Source: Demequina subtropica (lineage in GTDB: Bacteria; Actinomycetota; Actinomycetes; Actinomycetales; Demequinaceae). From it: 64,000 nt of DNA. The notes beneath the pieces are model-generated. The model did not search any database. It saw only the letters and a program-made list of their open reading frames with translations, and had not been told where the DNA came from. The stretch covers positions 124,001 through 188,000 of the forward strand of contig NZ_BBMB01000012.1 in the NCBI RefSeq assembly GCF_000971235.1. Reading direction: 5' to 3'. Below are positions 54,701-60,558 of the stretch, one piece after another. Each line of letters starts with the position of its first letter. The first letter of the stretch is position 1. The position numbers and the translations under genes were made by a program.

Positions 54701-57700
54701 GCCCGTCCCCGGTGGGCGGATCGTCGACCGTCACCGAGTAGGTGATCGTCACGCTCGCGCCCACGGCGAGGGGGCCGTACCACCGCACCTCCGGCGCGGC
54801 GTAGTTCGGGACGCCGCTCGTCGCCGCGAGGTCGCCGTTGTAGGTAGCGTCGTCGAGGACGTCGCTGAGATCGTCCTCGAAGTAGGCGAGCAGGTAGTCC
54901 GCCTGGCCCGTGTTCGTCAGCGTGACCGTGTAGGCGACAGTGTCGCCGGGAACCACCCCGTCGGAGGGCGACGCGGTCTTGACGATCTCGAGCTGACGGA
55001 TGGGCACCTCGGTGGTGCAGCCCTCCTCGGTGCCGTCGTCGCAGTTCGACTCCTCGGGTCCGACCACCGCGTTGTCGAGCAGCCCGTCGCCCGAGATCGG
55101 GTCGTTGACCGTCACCGAGTACGTGATCTCGATGCTGTCGCCCGCCGCGAGCGCACCCTCCCACGCAAGGATCGGGTCGGTGAAGTCCACCGTCCCCGAC
55201 GGCGCCGCGCCGTCGCCGTTGTAGGTGGCGTCGTCGAGCACCGCCGTGAGGTCGTCCTCGAAGCTCGCCAGCGCATCGTCCGTGTAGTCGACCTGGCCGA
55301 TGTTCTCCACGGTGACCGTGTACGTCACGATGTCGCCCGGGCGCACCGCTCCCGCCGGGTCGCTCACCTTGGTGATCTCGAGCGCCTTGACGGGCACCTC
55401 GGTGGTGCAGCCCTCCTCGGTGCCGTCGTCGCAGTTCGACTCCTCGGGTCCGACGACGGCGTTGTCCAGCACGCCGTCACCCGTCGGTGGATCGTCGACC
55501 GTCACCGAGTAGGTGATGATGACGCTCTCTCCCGCGGCGAGCGGTCCCTCCCAGGACAGCACAGGGTCGGCGAAGGTCACGGACCCGGCGCCAGCCGCGC
55601 CGTCGCCGTTGTACGTCGCGTCGTCGAGCACGTCGCTGAGGTCGTCGTCGAAGGTCGCCGGGTCGGCGTCCGTGTAGTTGAACGTCCCCGTGTTCTCGAC
55701 GGTGACGGTGTACGTCACCGTGTCGCCCGGCAGCACCTCGTCGACGGGGTCGGCCACCTTGGTGATCTCGAGCGCCCGGATCGGGTCGGGCTCGATGCAG
55801 TCCGCGTCCTGCGTCTCCGCAGGGTCGGTGCAGTTGGACTCCGGCGGGCCCACCACCACGTTGTAGAGGTTGCCGTCCCCGCTCACCGGCTCGTTCACCG
55901 TCACCGAGTAGGTGATGGTCACCGACTCGCCCGGCTCGAGCGCACCCTCCCAGTGCAGGGTGGTGCCGTCGACGCTCACCGTGCCACCGGTGGCGGAGGC
56001 GTCACCGTTGTACGTCGCGTCGTCGAGCACGTCGCTGAGGTCGTCGTCGATAGCCGCTGGGTCGTCGACGGTGTAGGCCACCTCGCCGTTGTTGGTGACG
56101 GTGACCTCGTACGTGATCGTGTCGCCGGGCACCACACCATCGGCGCCGTCCGAGGTCTTGACGATGTCGAGGGCGCGGATCGGCACCTCGGTGGTGCAGC
56201 CTTCCTCGGTTCCCGTGTCGCAGTTGGACTCAGGCGGGCCCACGACCGCGTTGTCGAGCAGCCCGTCGCCGGACGGCGGGGAGTTCACCGTGACGGAGTA
56301 CGTCACCGTGACGGACTCGCCCGCGGCAAGCGCACCCTCCCAATGAAGGGTCGGATCGGTGAACGACGCGGTGCCCGAGGAGGCCGTCGCGTCGCCGTTG
56401 TAGGAGGCGTCGTCGAGCACGCCTGAGAGGTCGTCGTCGAAGGAAGCCGGCGCATCGGCCGTGTAGTCCGCCGGGCCCGGGTTGGTGACCGTCACGGTGT
56501 ACGTGACCGTGTCCCCGGGAGCGGCCTCCGCGTCCGGCGAGACGGTCTTGAGGATCTCGAGCGCGCGGATGGGCAGCTCGACGTTGCAGTCGGGGTCGCC
56601 GGAGCCGTCGGCGCAGTTGGACTCCTCCGGGCCGACCACCGTGTTGCTCAGGAGCCCGTCGCCCGAGACCGGGTCGTTCACGGTCACGGAGTATGTGATG
56701 TCCGCGGACTCGCCGATCGCCAGGGCGCCGGTCCAGCTGAGGACCGGGTCCGCGTAGCTCGGCGTGCCCGAGGACGCGGCCTCGTCGTTGTTGTAGACGG
56801 CGTCGTCGAGCACGTCGCTGAGGTCGTCGGTGATCGAGGCCAGGCCGTTCTCATCGTTGTAGTCGACCTCGCCCGTGTTGGTCACGGTGATGGTGTACTC
56901 GACCGTGTCGCCCGGCAGCGCCGAGTCCGAGGGATCGGAGGACTTGGTGATGGTGAGGCCCGGGTCCGGCAGGTCGACGTAGATCGTGTAGTCCTCGACC
57001 TCGCCGCGCCCGGTGATGCCCTCGGGGTTCTCGGAGAGGTTGGCACCCGGTGTGGTGCGCAGCCGCAGGTAGGTCGGTTCGTCCACGGTCTGCACCGCAT
57101 CGTCCGGCACGATCCAGGACAGATGCGCATTGCCGTCCACGCACTCGACGGCGCCGGCACGTTCGGAGCCCTCGAAGGTGCCGTTGAAGTTCCAGTCGAC
57201 CCATCCGGAGACGTATCCCGGGCCGACGCACGCGACGTCCAGGTCGTACGGCTCGCCATAGTCGGTATCCAGGACGCCGGGCGGCGAGATGCCGTCCTCA
57301 TCGGTCGCGGGATTGCCGGTGTTGTCGTCGTAGTCGGCACCGGCGCTGCCGATGTAGATCGCGTCCGAGTCGACGGTCGATCCGAGGATCGGGACGTAGC
57401 CGCCCGGGGTGCCGGGCGTGAACGACTCGTCGGAGACGTTCGTGATGCCTGCGTTCACGGTGCCACCGCTCCAGGTGGACTGGAGGAGCGATCCCGCCGA
57501 CCCGTAGCTGAGCGGTGCGTCACCGAAGTCCGCCTCGAAGACCACGCCGAGCGCGACGGCGCTGTAGCCGCCGCCGTGCATCTGGACGTGCGCGCCCGTC
57601 GCGCCTTCCATGAAGCCCACCGCGATGGGTCCGTAGGTGTTGTTGACCTCGGAGCACTGGGTGTTGTCCGACGCCAGGCGGAGGGTGTTGCCCGTCAAGG

Positions 57701-58298
57701 TCGCGAGCGTCGAGGTGTCGCACGCGCGCGTGCGGTCGATCACGCGCCACGTGGCGTTCTGGTTCGGGGTCGCCTCGACATACTCGCCCTGACGGAAGTT
57801 GTTGCTCTCGGCGTCGGCGACCACGAGGCCGCGGACCTCGACCTCCTCGTCGCCCAAGAAGACGGAGCAGTCGAAGTCGAAGTCGACCGTGCCGGCGTTG
57901 TCGACGTTGGCGATGCCCGAGACCAGCTGGTTCGCGCCGTCGATGCCGCCGATGTTGTAGAGGTTGTCGAGCGCGTCTCCGCGATAGTCGCCGGGGCGGT
58001 ACGCGCGAATGGGACCGACGACGTTGGTGATGGTGCAGGTGGTGGTGAGGGTCTGCAGGCCCACCGTCCTGGTGTTGCTCCGCGTGGTCCCTGACGGGAT
58101 CGACTCGCCGTCCGCGCCCCACTCGAACCAGTCGATGTAGCCGGGGTACAGCCCGTCGCCGCTCTCGGCGTAGCGGGCCTCCGCCGGAGCGCCCACGGTG
58201 ACCAGGGTGGTCACCGCAAGCACGAGCAGAACGCCCAGCGAGGCGAGCATGCGCTGCGGTGTCCGCAGCGCACGCACCCTCGAGTTGTTGCTCTTCAC
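45792..58298 (-). CDS. Giant cell-surface protein: signal peptide, GEVEDY-type domain, 28 tandem repeats, sorting-like signal
   Basis: A predicted 4168-residue secreted protein. Residues 1-48 are a signal peptide (MLASLGVLLVLAVTTLV, cleavage after APAEA). Residues 49-445 form a unique region with FGDAPLSYG, YDDNTGNPATDEDGI and GRGEVEDYTIYV (GEVEDY type). Then come 28 repeats of about 131 residues, each with an [ED]IxK start, GDTVTYTVTVTNTG-like strand, DDL-x2-VLDDATYN, TITYSVTVNDP and DNAVVGPPESNC. These resemble DUF11/DUF7927-type immunoglobulin-like domains. The C-terminus has a Gly-rich linker, VLGSTGPE, a hydrophobic helix and QRRRLGAR, like a sortase signal. GTG 58298 follows AGGGGG; the upstream frame lies in the promoter region. 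Likely adhesin or wall-spanning stalk. Confidence 0.88.
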   Translation of the reverse strand: MKSNNSRVRALRTPQRMLASLGVLLVLAVTTLVTVGAPAEARYAESGDGLYPGYIDWFEWGADGESIPSGTTRSNTRTVGLQTLTTTCTITNVVGPIRAYRPGDYRGDALDNLYNIGGIDGANQLVSGIANVDNAGTVDFDFDCSVFLGDEEVEVRGLVVADAESNNFRQGEYVEATPNQNATWRVIDRTRACDTSTLATLTGNTLRLASDNTQCSEVNNTYGPIAVGFMEGATGAHVQMHGGGYSAVALGVVFEADFGDAPLSYGSAGSLLQSTWSGGTVNAGITNVSDESFTPGTPGGYVPILGSTVDSDAIYIGSAGADYDDNTGNPATDEDGISPPGVLDTDYGEPYDLDVACVGPGYVSGWVDWNFNGTFEGSERAGAVECVDGNAHLSWIVPDDAVQTVDEPTYLRLRTTPGANLSENPEGITGRGEVEDYTIYVDLPDPGLTITKSSDPSDSALPGDTVEYTITVTNTGEVDYNDENGLASITDDLSDVLDDAVYNNDEAASSGTPSYADPVLSWTGALAIGESADITYSVTVNDPVSGDGLLSNTVVGPEESNCADGSGDPDCNVELPIRALEILKTVSPDAEAAPGDTVTYTVTVTNPGPADYTADAPASFDDDLSGVLDDASYNGDATASSGTASFTDPTLHWEGALAAGESVTVTYSVTVNSPPSGDGLLDNAVVGPPESNCDTGTEEGCTTEVPIRALDIVKTSDGADGVVPGDTITYEVTVTNNGEVAYTVDDPAAIDDDLSDVLDDATYNGDASATGGTVSVDGTTLHWEGALEPGESVTITYSVTVNEPVSGDGNLYNVVVGPPESNCTDPAETQDADCIEPDPIRALEITKVADPVDEVLPGDTVTYTVTVENTGTFNYTDADPATFDDDLSDVLDDATYNGDGAAGAGSVTFADPVLSWEGPLAAGESVIITYSVTVDDPPTGDGVLDNAVVGPEESNCDDGTEEGCTTEVPVKALEITKVSDPAGAVRPGDIVTYTVTVENIGQVDYTDDALASFEDDLTAVLDDATYNGDGAAPSGTVDFTDPILAWEGALAAGDSIEITYSVTVNDPISGDGLLDNAVVGPEESNCDDGTEEGCTTEVPIRQLEIVKTASPSDGVVPGDTVAYTVTLTNTGQADYLLAYFEDDLSDVLDDATYNGDLAATSGVPNYAAPEVRWYGPLAVGASVTITYSVTVDDPPTGDGLLTNGVVGPSESNCEVGSTDPDCTTTVPVGSLEIVKTASPSDAVAPGDTVTYTVTVTNSGQIDYTAEDPASFEDDLTAVLDDATYNNDEAADSGTPSYAEPILSWEGALAAGESATVTYSVTVNDPLSGDGLLDNAVVGPPESNCDDGTEEGCTTEVPVRSLEILKTADPADQALPGDVVTYTVTVTNTGQTDYTAEDPASFEDDLAAVLDDATYNNDEAADSGTPSYAEPILSWEGALAAGETVTITYSVTVNDPPTGDGLLDNAVVGPPESNCDDGTEEGCTTEVPVRALDIVKSSDGDGSSLPGDVVTYSITVTNSGQTDYTAEDPASITDDLSDVLDDATYNGDAAAGSGTVDFADPILSWEGALAAGETVTITYSVTVNDPPSGDGILANVVVGPPESNCDSADTTDPDCVEPNPVQALEITKTADPDDEVLPGDVVTYTVTVTNTGQVDYTAEDPASFEDDLTAVLDDATYNNDEAADSGAPSYAEPILSWEGALGVGETVTVTYSVTVNDPISGDGLLDNAVVGPPESNCDDGTEIPCTTEVPVKALEITKVADPADEVPAGGTVTYTVTVENIGQVDYTAEDPASFEDDLTAVLDDATYNNDEAASSGTPSYAEPILGWEGALAAGESVTITYSVTVDDPPTGDGLLDNAVVGPPESNCDDGTEEGCTTEVPVKAVAIVKYSDAVGSAQPGDEITYTITVTNTGQAPYTAEDPASITDDLSDVLDDAVYNDDASATGGTTGYAEPVLSWSGPLDVGETVVITYTVTVNDPPSGDGLITNAVVGPPESNCDAEDAGPECEVTVPLASLEIEKTAEPAGEVLPGGTVTYTITVTNTGQVDYFDATFTDDLTEVLDDATYNNDEAADAGTPTYAAPTLSWTGPVAAGESVTITYSVTVNDPLTGDGLLDNAVVGPPESNCDDGIEEGCTTEVPVKALEITKVVDPADEVLPGDTVTYTVTVENIGQADYTVEDPASFDDDLTAVLDDATYNNDEAADSGTPTYAAPILSWEGALAAGETVTITYSVTVNDPLTGDGLLDNAVVGPPESNCDDGTEEGCTTEVPVKALEITKVADPAGEVLPGGTVTYTVTVENIGQADYTADAPASFDDDLSAVLDDATYNNDEAADSGTPSYAEPILSWEGALAAGETVTITYSVTVNDPPTGDGLLDNAVVGPPESNCDEGTEEGCTTEVPVRELELVKSSDSDGQVLPGEVVTYTITVTNTGQVDYTADEPASLEDDLSDLLDDATYNNDEAATGGTPSYAEPVLSWEGPLAVGESVTITYSVTINEPLSGDGTLDNVVVGPPESNCDSVDTTDPDCVEPNPIRALEITKQAAPTAEVLPGNVVTYTVTVTNTGQTDYTVEDPASFDDDLTAVLDDATYNNDEAADFGTPSYAEPVLSWEGALAAGESVTVTYSVTVNDPLTGDGLLDNAVVGPPESNCDDGIEEGCTTEVPVKALEISKVADPADEVLPGGTVTYTVTVENIGQADYTDDAPASFDDDLSAVLDDATYNNDEAADSGTPTYAAPILSWEGALAAGETVTVTYSVTVNDPLTGDGLLDNAVVGPPESNCDDGTEEGCTTEVPVRELSIVKYSDAAGSAQRGDVVTYTITVTNTGQVDYTAEEPASVTDDLTDVLDDATYNDDEAASAGTASFAEPTLSWEGPLAVGESVTITYSVTVNDPLSGDGVMDNAVLGPPESNCDTEDAGPECEVVLPITALDILKTVAPADEVIPGDTVTYTVTLTNSGQVAILGATVTDDLTDVLDDATYNNDEAADSGAVDYDEPVVTWTGGVDVGETVTITYSVTVNDPMSGDGLLDNAVVGPPGSTCEEGTEEGCTTEVPVKALEITKTADPADEVVAGQTLTYTVTVENIGQADYTDDAPASFEDDLTAVLDDATYNNDEAASAGTPTYAEPTLSWEGPLAAGETVTITYSVTVNNPLTGDGLLDNAVVGPPESNCDDGTEEGCTTEVPVKALEINKTADPAGEVLPGGTVTYTLTVTNSGESDYTAEAPASVEDDLTAVLDDATYNNDEAADSGTPSYAEPVLGWEGPLAAGETVTITYSVTVNDPMSGDGLLDNAVVGPPGSNCEEDSTDPSCTTEVPVKALEITKVADPAGEVLPGGTVTYTVTVENIGQADYTDDAPASFEDDLTAVLDDATYNDDEAADAGTPTYAAPILSWEGALAAGETATITYSVTVNDPMSGDGLLDNAVVGPPESNCDQGTEEGCTTEVPVRALEILKTADPDDEVLPGETITYTITLTNIGQVDYTQATFTDDMSDMLDDATLNSDFAASAGGFTYAAPVLSWFGPIPVGETVTITYSATVNDPLTGDGVLGNAVVGPPESNCDTGTEEGCTVEVPVRALALEKTSDRGVRVQPSDPVTYTITVTNIGQVPYTEDDPATFTDDLTEVLDDATLTEGPTADVGDASVAGSELSWSGALEPGETATITYTVTVNEPVTGDGEIDNVVIGPEESNCTDPESNDADCIEHHTLRAMEIVKTADPEGAVTVGDTVTYTIEVTNSGSVPYTFLFPARIDDDLSEILDDATYNEDAAADTGTVSYAEPTLTWTGSLGVGETATITYSVTVDDPPAGDASLDNAVLGPPESNCFAVEPRDPEPPVELPDECHVVTPIRLLQIEKVADVDAAEPGDVVTYSITVTSTGTGDYTEEDPASFTDDLTGVLDDATYNGDAAADSGTVSYAEPVVSWSGPLAAGESATITYSVTVDDPPNGDITLANAVLGPPESNCPVVMPLGFLRQSAPLATAIPDMPEGCQVITPIRLFEVEKIVDTTVAYPGDEVHYLVTVTSTGTAPYTDDDPASFTDDLSEVLDDATYNGDGAASAGTVTVSGATLTWTGPLEVGGTVSVLYSVTIDDPVAGDGTLLNVVTPDGEVGGSCVSEDACSTETTVDTSGVGGVGGGGGVLGSTGPERAGLWSALAVVLLGAGAAVYGAGAWQRRRLGAR
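45961..56960 (-). repeat. 28-copy tandem repeat array (about 390-bp unit) inside the giant gene
   Basis: Unit starts recur roughly every 390 bp. Markers on the plus strand include GATCTCGAGCGCCTTCAC near 48358, 50308 and 51481 and CACCTCGGTGGTGCAG at many units. Central copies (about 50.2-52.0 kb) are nearly identical at nucleotide level. Copies at the 3' end of the gene (plus-strand 46.0-47.5 kb) are more divergent. This pattern suggests recent duplication or gene conversion in the middle. Assembly collapse or expansion is a risk here. Confidence 0.92.
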
Positions 58299-58402
58299 GC
58301 TGAGCCCCCTGCAGTTCGGCGGAATGCATCCACGGTAAGTCGGGGTTCGGGCAACTGCGAGTTTTAGGAAATAGTGCGATAAATGCCGGATATTGTCGCC
58401 GA

Positions 58403-59005
58403 ATGGGGAATTCGCATGCTCGCGCGCGCCTGATGGCGGCGGTTGCGGCGACGCTCGTGGCGGTGACCGCAGCATGCGGCGACCCCGGGATCGCGCCCGA
58501 GCCCCTCCCTCCCGGCGTCGCCAGCTTCGACCCGGATGAGGACTGGACAGGCGCGGAATCCCCCATCCTCGAGTGGACGCCTGCCGAGCGCGCGGCGTTC
58601 GTCGACGCCTACCGTGGCGCCGTTCAGACGGCGCTCGCCGATGCGGGCCTCGAGGGGCAGCCGGCGGGCCTCGCGGGCGCCATCCGCGCGCTGCGCAAGG
58701 CGGACGCGGTCGCCGAGGACGTGCCGCGGCCTGTGCTAGAGATCATGTTCCTCACCGCGGTGAGCTCGCGCGTCACCGGACCGACGGAGGACGATGCGGC
58801 GCTCGCCCTCGACGCTGCGGCGGAGGCATGCGCCGCGCTCGACGCGGGCGAGGACTACTTCACGGTCGCGTTCGGCGACGGGGGCTCGACGCTGGACCTG
58901 CTCGCCTTCGACGACACACGTCTCGCGGCGCGCGTCTACGCCCCGATGATCTGCACGCGGCACGCCTCGGAGGCGATCGGCGTGCTGACGCGGCTCGCGG
59001 CCTGA
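58403..59005 (+). CDS. Putative small secreted lipoprotein
   Basis: A 200-residue protein. An N-terminal signal (RARLMAAVAATLVAVTAACG) ends in a lipobox-like TAAC. The mature part is acidic and helical with three further Cys residues and no recognised domain (LALDAAAEACAALDAGEDYF; VYAPMICTRHASEAIG). Start ATG 58403 has TATTGT (58391-58396) 6 nt upstream, hence probably leaderless. It is divergent from the giant surface-protein gene across 104 bp of unusually A+T-rich DNA, so the two may share regulation. Function unknown. Confidence 0.7.
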   Translation: MGNSHARARLMAAVAATLVAVTAACGDPGIAPEPLPPGVASFDPDEDWTGAESPILEWTPAERAAFVDAYRGAVQTALADAGLEGQPAGLAGAIRALRKADAVAEDVPRPVLEIMFLTAVSSRVTGPTEDDAALALDAAAEACAALDAGEDYFTVAFGDGGSTLDLLAFDDTRLAARVYAPMICTRHASEAIGVLTRLAA

Positions 59006-59022
59006 CCCGGCGTCGACGGGCG

Positions 59023-59535
59023 TCAGTCGCGCTCAACCCACCTGTCGATCGCCCACACGATCGCGAACGCGAGCCCGGGCTCGACACCATCGCGCACGTC
59101 GATCGTGTACTTGTCGCGCACGGTCAGCCACTTCTGGGTGATCTGCACCATCACCTGGCCCTGCCCGTCGCGCAGCGTGTAGTCCTTCTCGATGACGTTG
59201 CCCTCGAGCAGCCACTGCTCGCCCGAGGCGAGCGTGACGTCGATCTTGTCCTTGATGAACTTGAAAGGCTGCGCGTGCAGGTGCGCGACCTGCGCGCCGG
59301 CGGCGTCCGTGACATCCATGCGCTTCGGGATGCCCATCATCCGGCCCGTGACGTCGAACAGCTTGGTCCCCGCGGCGTCAAGCACGTCCGCGCGCGGTCG
59401 CGGTCCCATCTTCCCGTCCACGAGGAACAGGTCCGCCTCCGTCGCCGGCTCGAGGATGCGGAAGTCGCGCCCTGCCCCGAACTTGCTCTTCATCAGGAAC
59501 CGGGTGAAACCCTCCGGTGCGACGGCTTCGGACAT
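59023..59535 (-). CDS. LURP-one-related (tubby/scramblase-like) family protein
   Basis: A 170-residue soluble protein with the 12-stranded LURP-one/tubby-like pattern: RFLMKSKFGAGRDFRILEP, LFDVTGRMMGIPKRMDVTD, and WLTVRDKYTIDVRDGVEPGL near the C-terminal helix (AFAIVWAIDRWV). Bacterial members are uncharacterised; relatives bind phospholipids. Start ATG 59535 follows GAGGAGGA. It converges on the lipoprotein gene with a 17-nt gap. Confidence 0.82.
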   Translation of the reverse strand: MSEAVAPEGFTRFLMKSKFGAGRDFRILEPATEADLFLVDGKMGPRPRADVLDAAGTKLFDVTGRMMGIPKRMDVTDAAGAQVAHLHAQPFKFIKDKIDVTLASGEQWLLEGNVIEKDYTLRDGQGQVMVQITQKWLTVRDKYTIDVRDGVEPGLAFAIVWAIDRWVERD

Positions 59536-59611
59536 GCTTCCTCCTCGAGTGCGGTGCCCTCACCCTAGCCGCGCCGTCAGGAATGTCGAAGGACGTGCGC
59601 GGATCGGCCCG

Positions 59612-60094
59612 CTAGGACGATGCGGCGCCTCCGAAGTGCTCCGCGATCCGGTCGAGCCGCGCCGCCACGACGTCACGGAAGGACGCGTGCGCGAGGCGGG
59701 ATCCGAGCGTCGGGTCCTCGACATGCACCTCGACGCGGAGGCGAGTCCCATCGTCCTCCGGCGCGAACGTCCAGACGAAGACGTCCAGCGGGAGGTCGTG
59801 GTGAGGACGGTGGTGGCCACGCAGCCAGATGCTCGAGCGCGCCTCGTAGACCAGCCGCTGATCGGCGAGGGACTCGGTCACCGTGTAGTCGACGTCCTCC
59901 TCCAGCGGGAAGGGCGCGGGGTAGTCGAGGTGGGCGGTGGTCCCGACGCCGTCGTCGGTCAGCTCGACGTCCACCACCTCGACGGGGTCGCCGTCGTGGA
60001 TGTTCCGGGGGTCACGGCAGTACTCGAACACGGCGTGCACCGGTGCGTCGACGTGGACATCGAGATCGACCCAGGGCCGCGAGGCTGACATCAT
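59612..60094 (-). CDS. SRPBCC / polyketide cyclase-like protein
   Basis: A 160-residue protein of the START/SRPBCC helix-grip fold: VDLDVHVDAPVHAVFEYCRD at the N-terminus, alternating strands, and a long C-terminal helix RLAHASFRDVVAARLDRIAE. These proteins bind small hydrophobic ligands; no catalytic residues can be assigned. Three close ATGs exist (60100, 60094, 60091). The middle one has GGGAG 6 nt upstream and is chosen. A TACGCT hexamer further upstream may be its -10. Confidence 0.78.
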   Translation of the reverse strand: MMSASRPWVDLDVHVDAPVHAVFEYCRDPRNIHDGDPVEVVDVELTDDGVGTTAHLDYPAPFPLEEDVDYTVTESLADQRLVYEARSSIWLRGHHRPHHDLPLDVFVWTFAPEDDGTRLRVEVHVEDPTLGSRLAHASFRDVVAARLDRIAEHFGGAASS

Positions 60095-60132
60095 GCTCAT
60101 CTCCCGCTCTCCAGCGTACGTCGCGCGGCACT

Positions 60133-60414
60133 CTAGATCTCGAGGAGCCTCAGCCCGTCGATGGGCCGCTCTTCCCAGACCGCGAACGGGTCCTCGGCGA
60201 CGGCGGTCCGAGCGATCGGCGCCAGACGCTCGAAGTCCTCCCGGGAATCGAAGATCGCGAGCCCCACGAGGCGCTGCGAATCCTGGTCGGCGAGCGTGTG
60301 GATCTCCCTGAGCCCCGGCATCCCGCGGATCGCGTCCCCGTAGCGATGCATCGACTCGATGAGCGCGTCGCGGTGCTCCGGGTGGGGATGGTGCACCGAC
60401 ATGAGGATGTACAT
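60133..60414 (-). CDS. Small dimeric ferredoxin-fold protein (ABM/Dabb-like)
   Basis: A 93-residue protein with the beta-alpha-beta pattern of the antibiotic-biosynthesis-monooxygenase (dimeric alpha/beta barrel) superfamily: MYILMSVHHPHPEHRDALIE, MPGLREIHTLADQDSQRLVG, and SREDFERLAPIARTAV. It could be a small oxygenase or a stress-linked quinol mono-oxygenase. Start ATG 60414 has TAACGT 6 nt upstream on the minus strand and no ribosome site (leaderless). Confidence 0.75.
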   Translation of the reverse strand: MYILMSVHHPHPEHRDALIESMHRYGDAIRGMPGLREIHTLADQDSQRLVGLAIFDSREDFERLAPIARTAVAEDPFAVWEERPIDGLRLLEI

Positions 60415-60558
60415 GCGTCCACGTTACGGGGGCCCTTGCACCCGTGCGCGGGGGAGGCACGGGCCGACGTCGGCGCGGCATCGAAACCCTCCCCCGCCGT
60501 GCGAGAGCCTTCCACTAGGGTCGCTGGCACACCCCAGACCACAGGAGCCGGACCGCCG

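Noticed and set aside
44241..56426. A 4061-codon open frame on the plus strand opposite the giant repeat gene
   Set aside because: It is an antisense shadow created by the GC3 codon bias of the repeats. It has no domain, no signal sequence and no promoter, its repeats follow the sense repeats exactly, and it would also run across pntA. The sense frame has a signal peptide, conserved strands and a sorting signal.
45961..56960. CRISPR-like or satellite interpretation of the repeats
   Set aside because: The unit is about 390 bp with no spacers and stays in one reading frame encoding a conserved domain.
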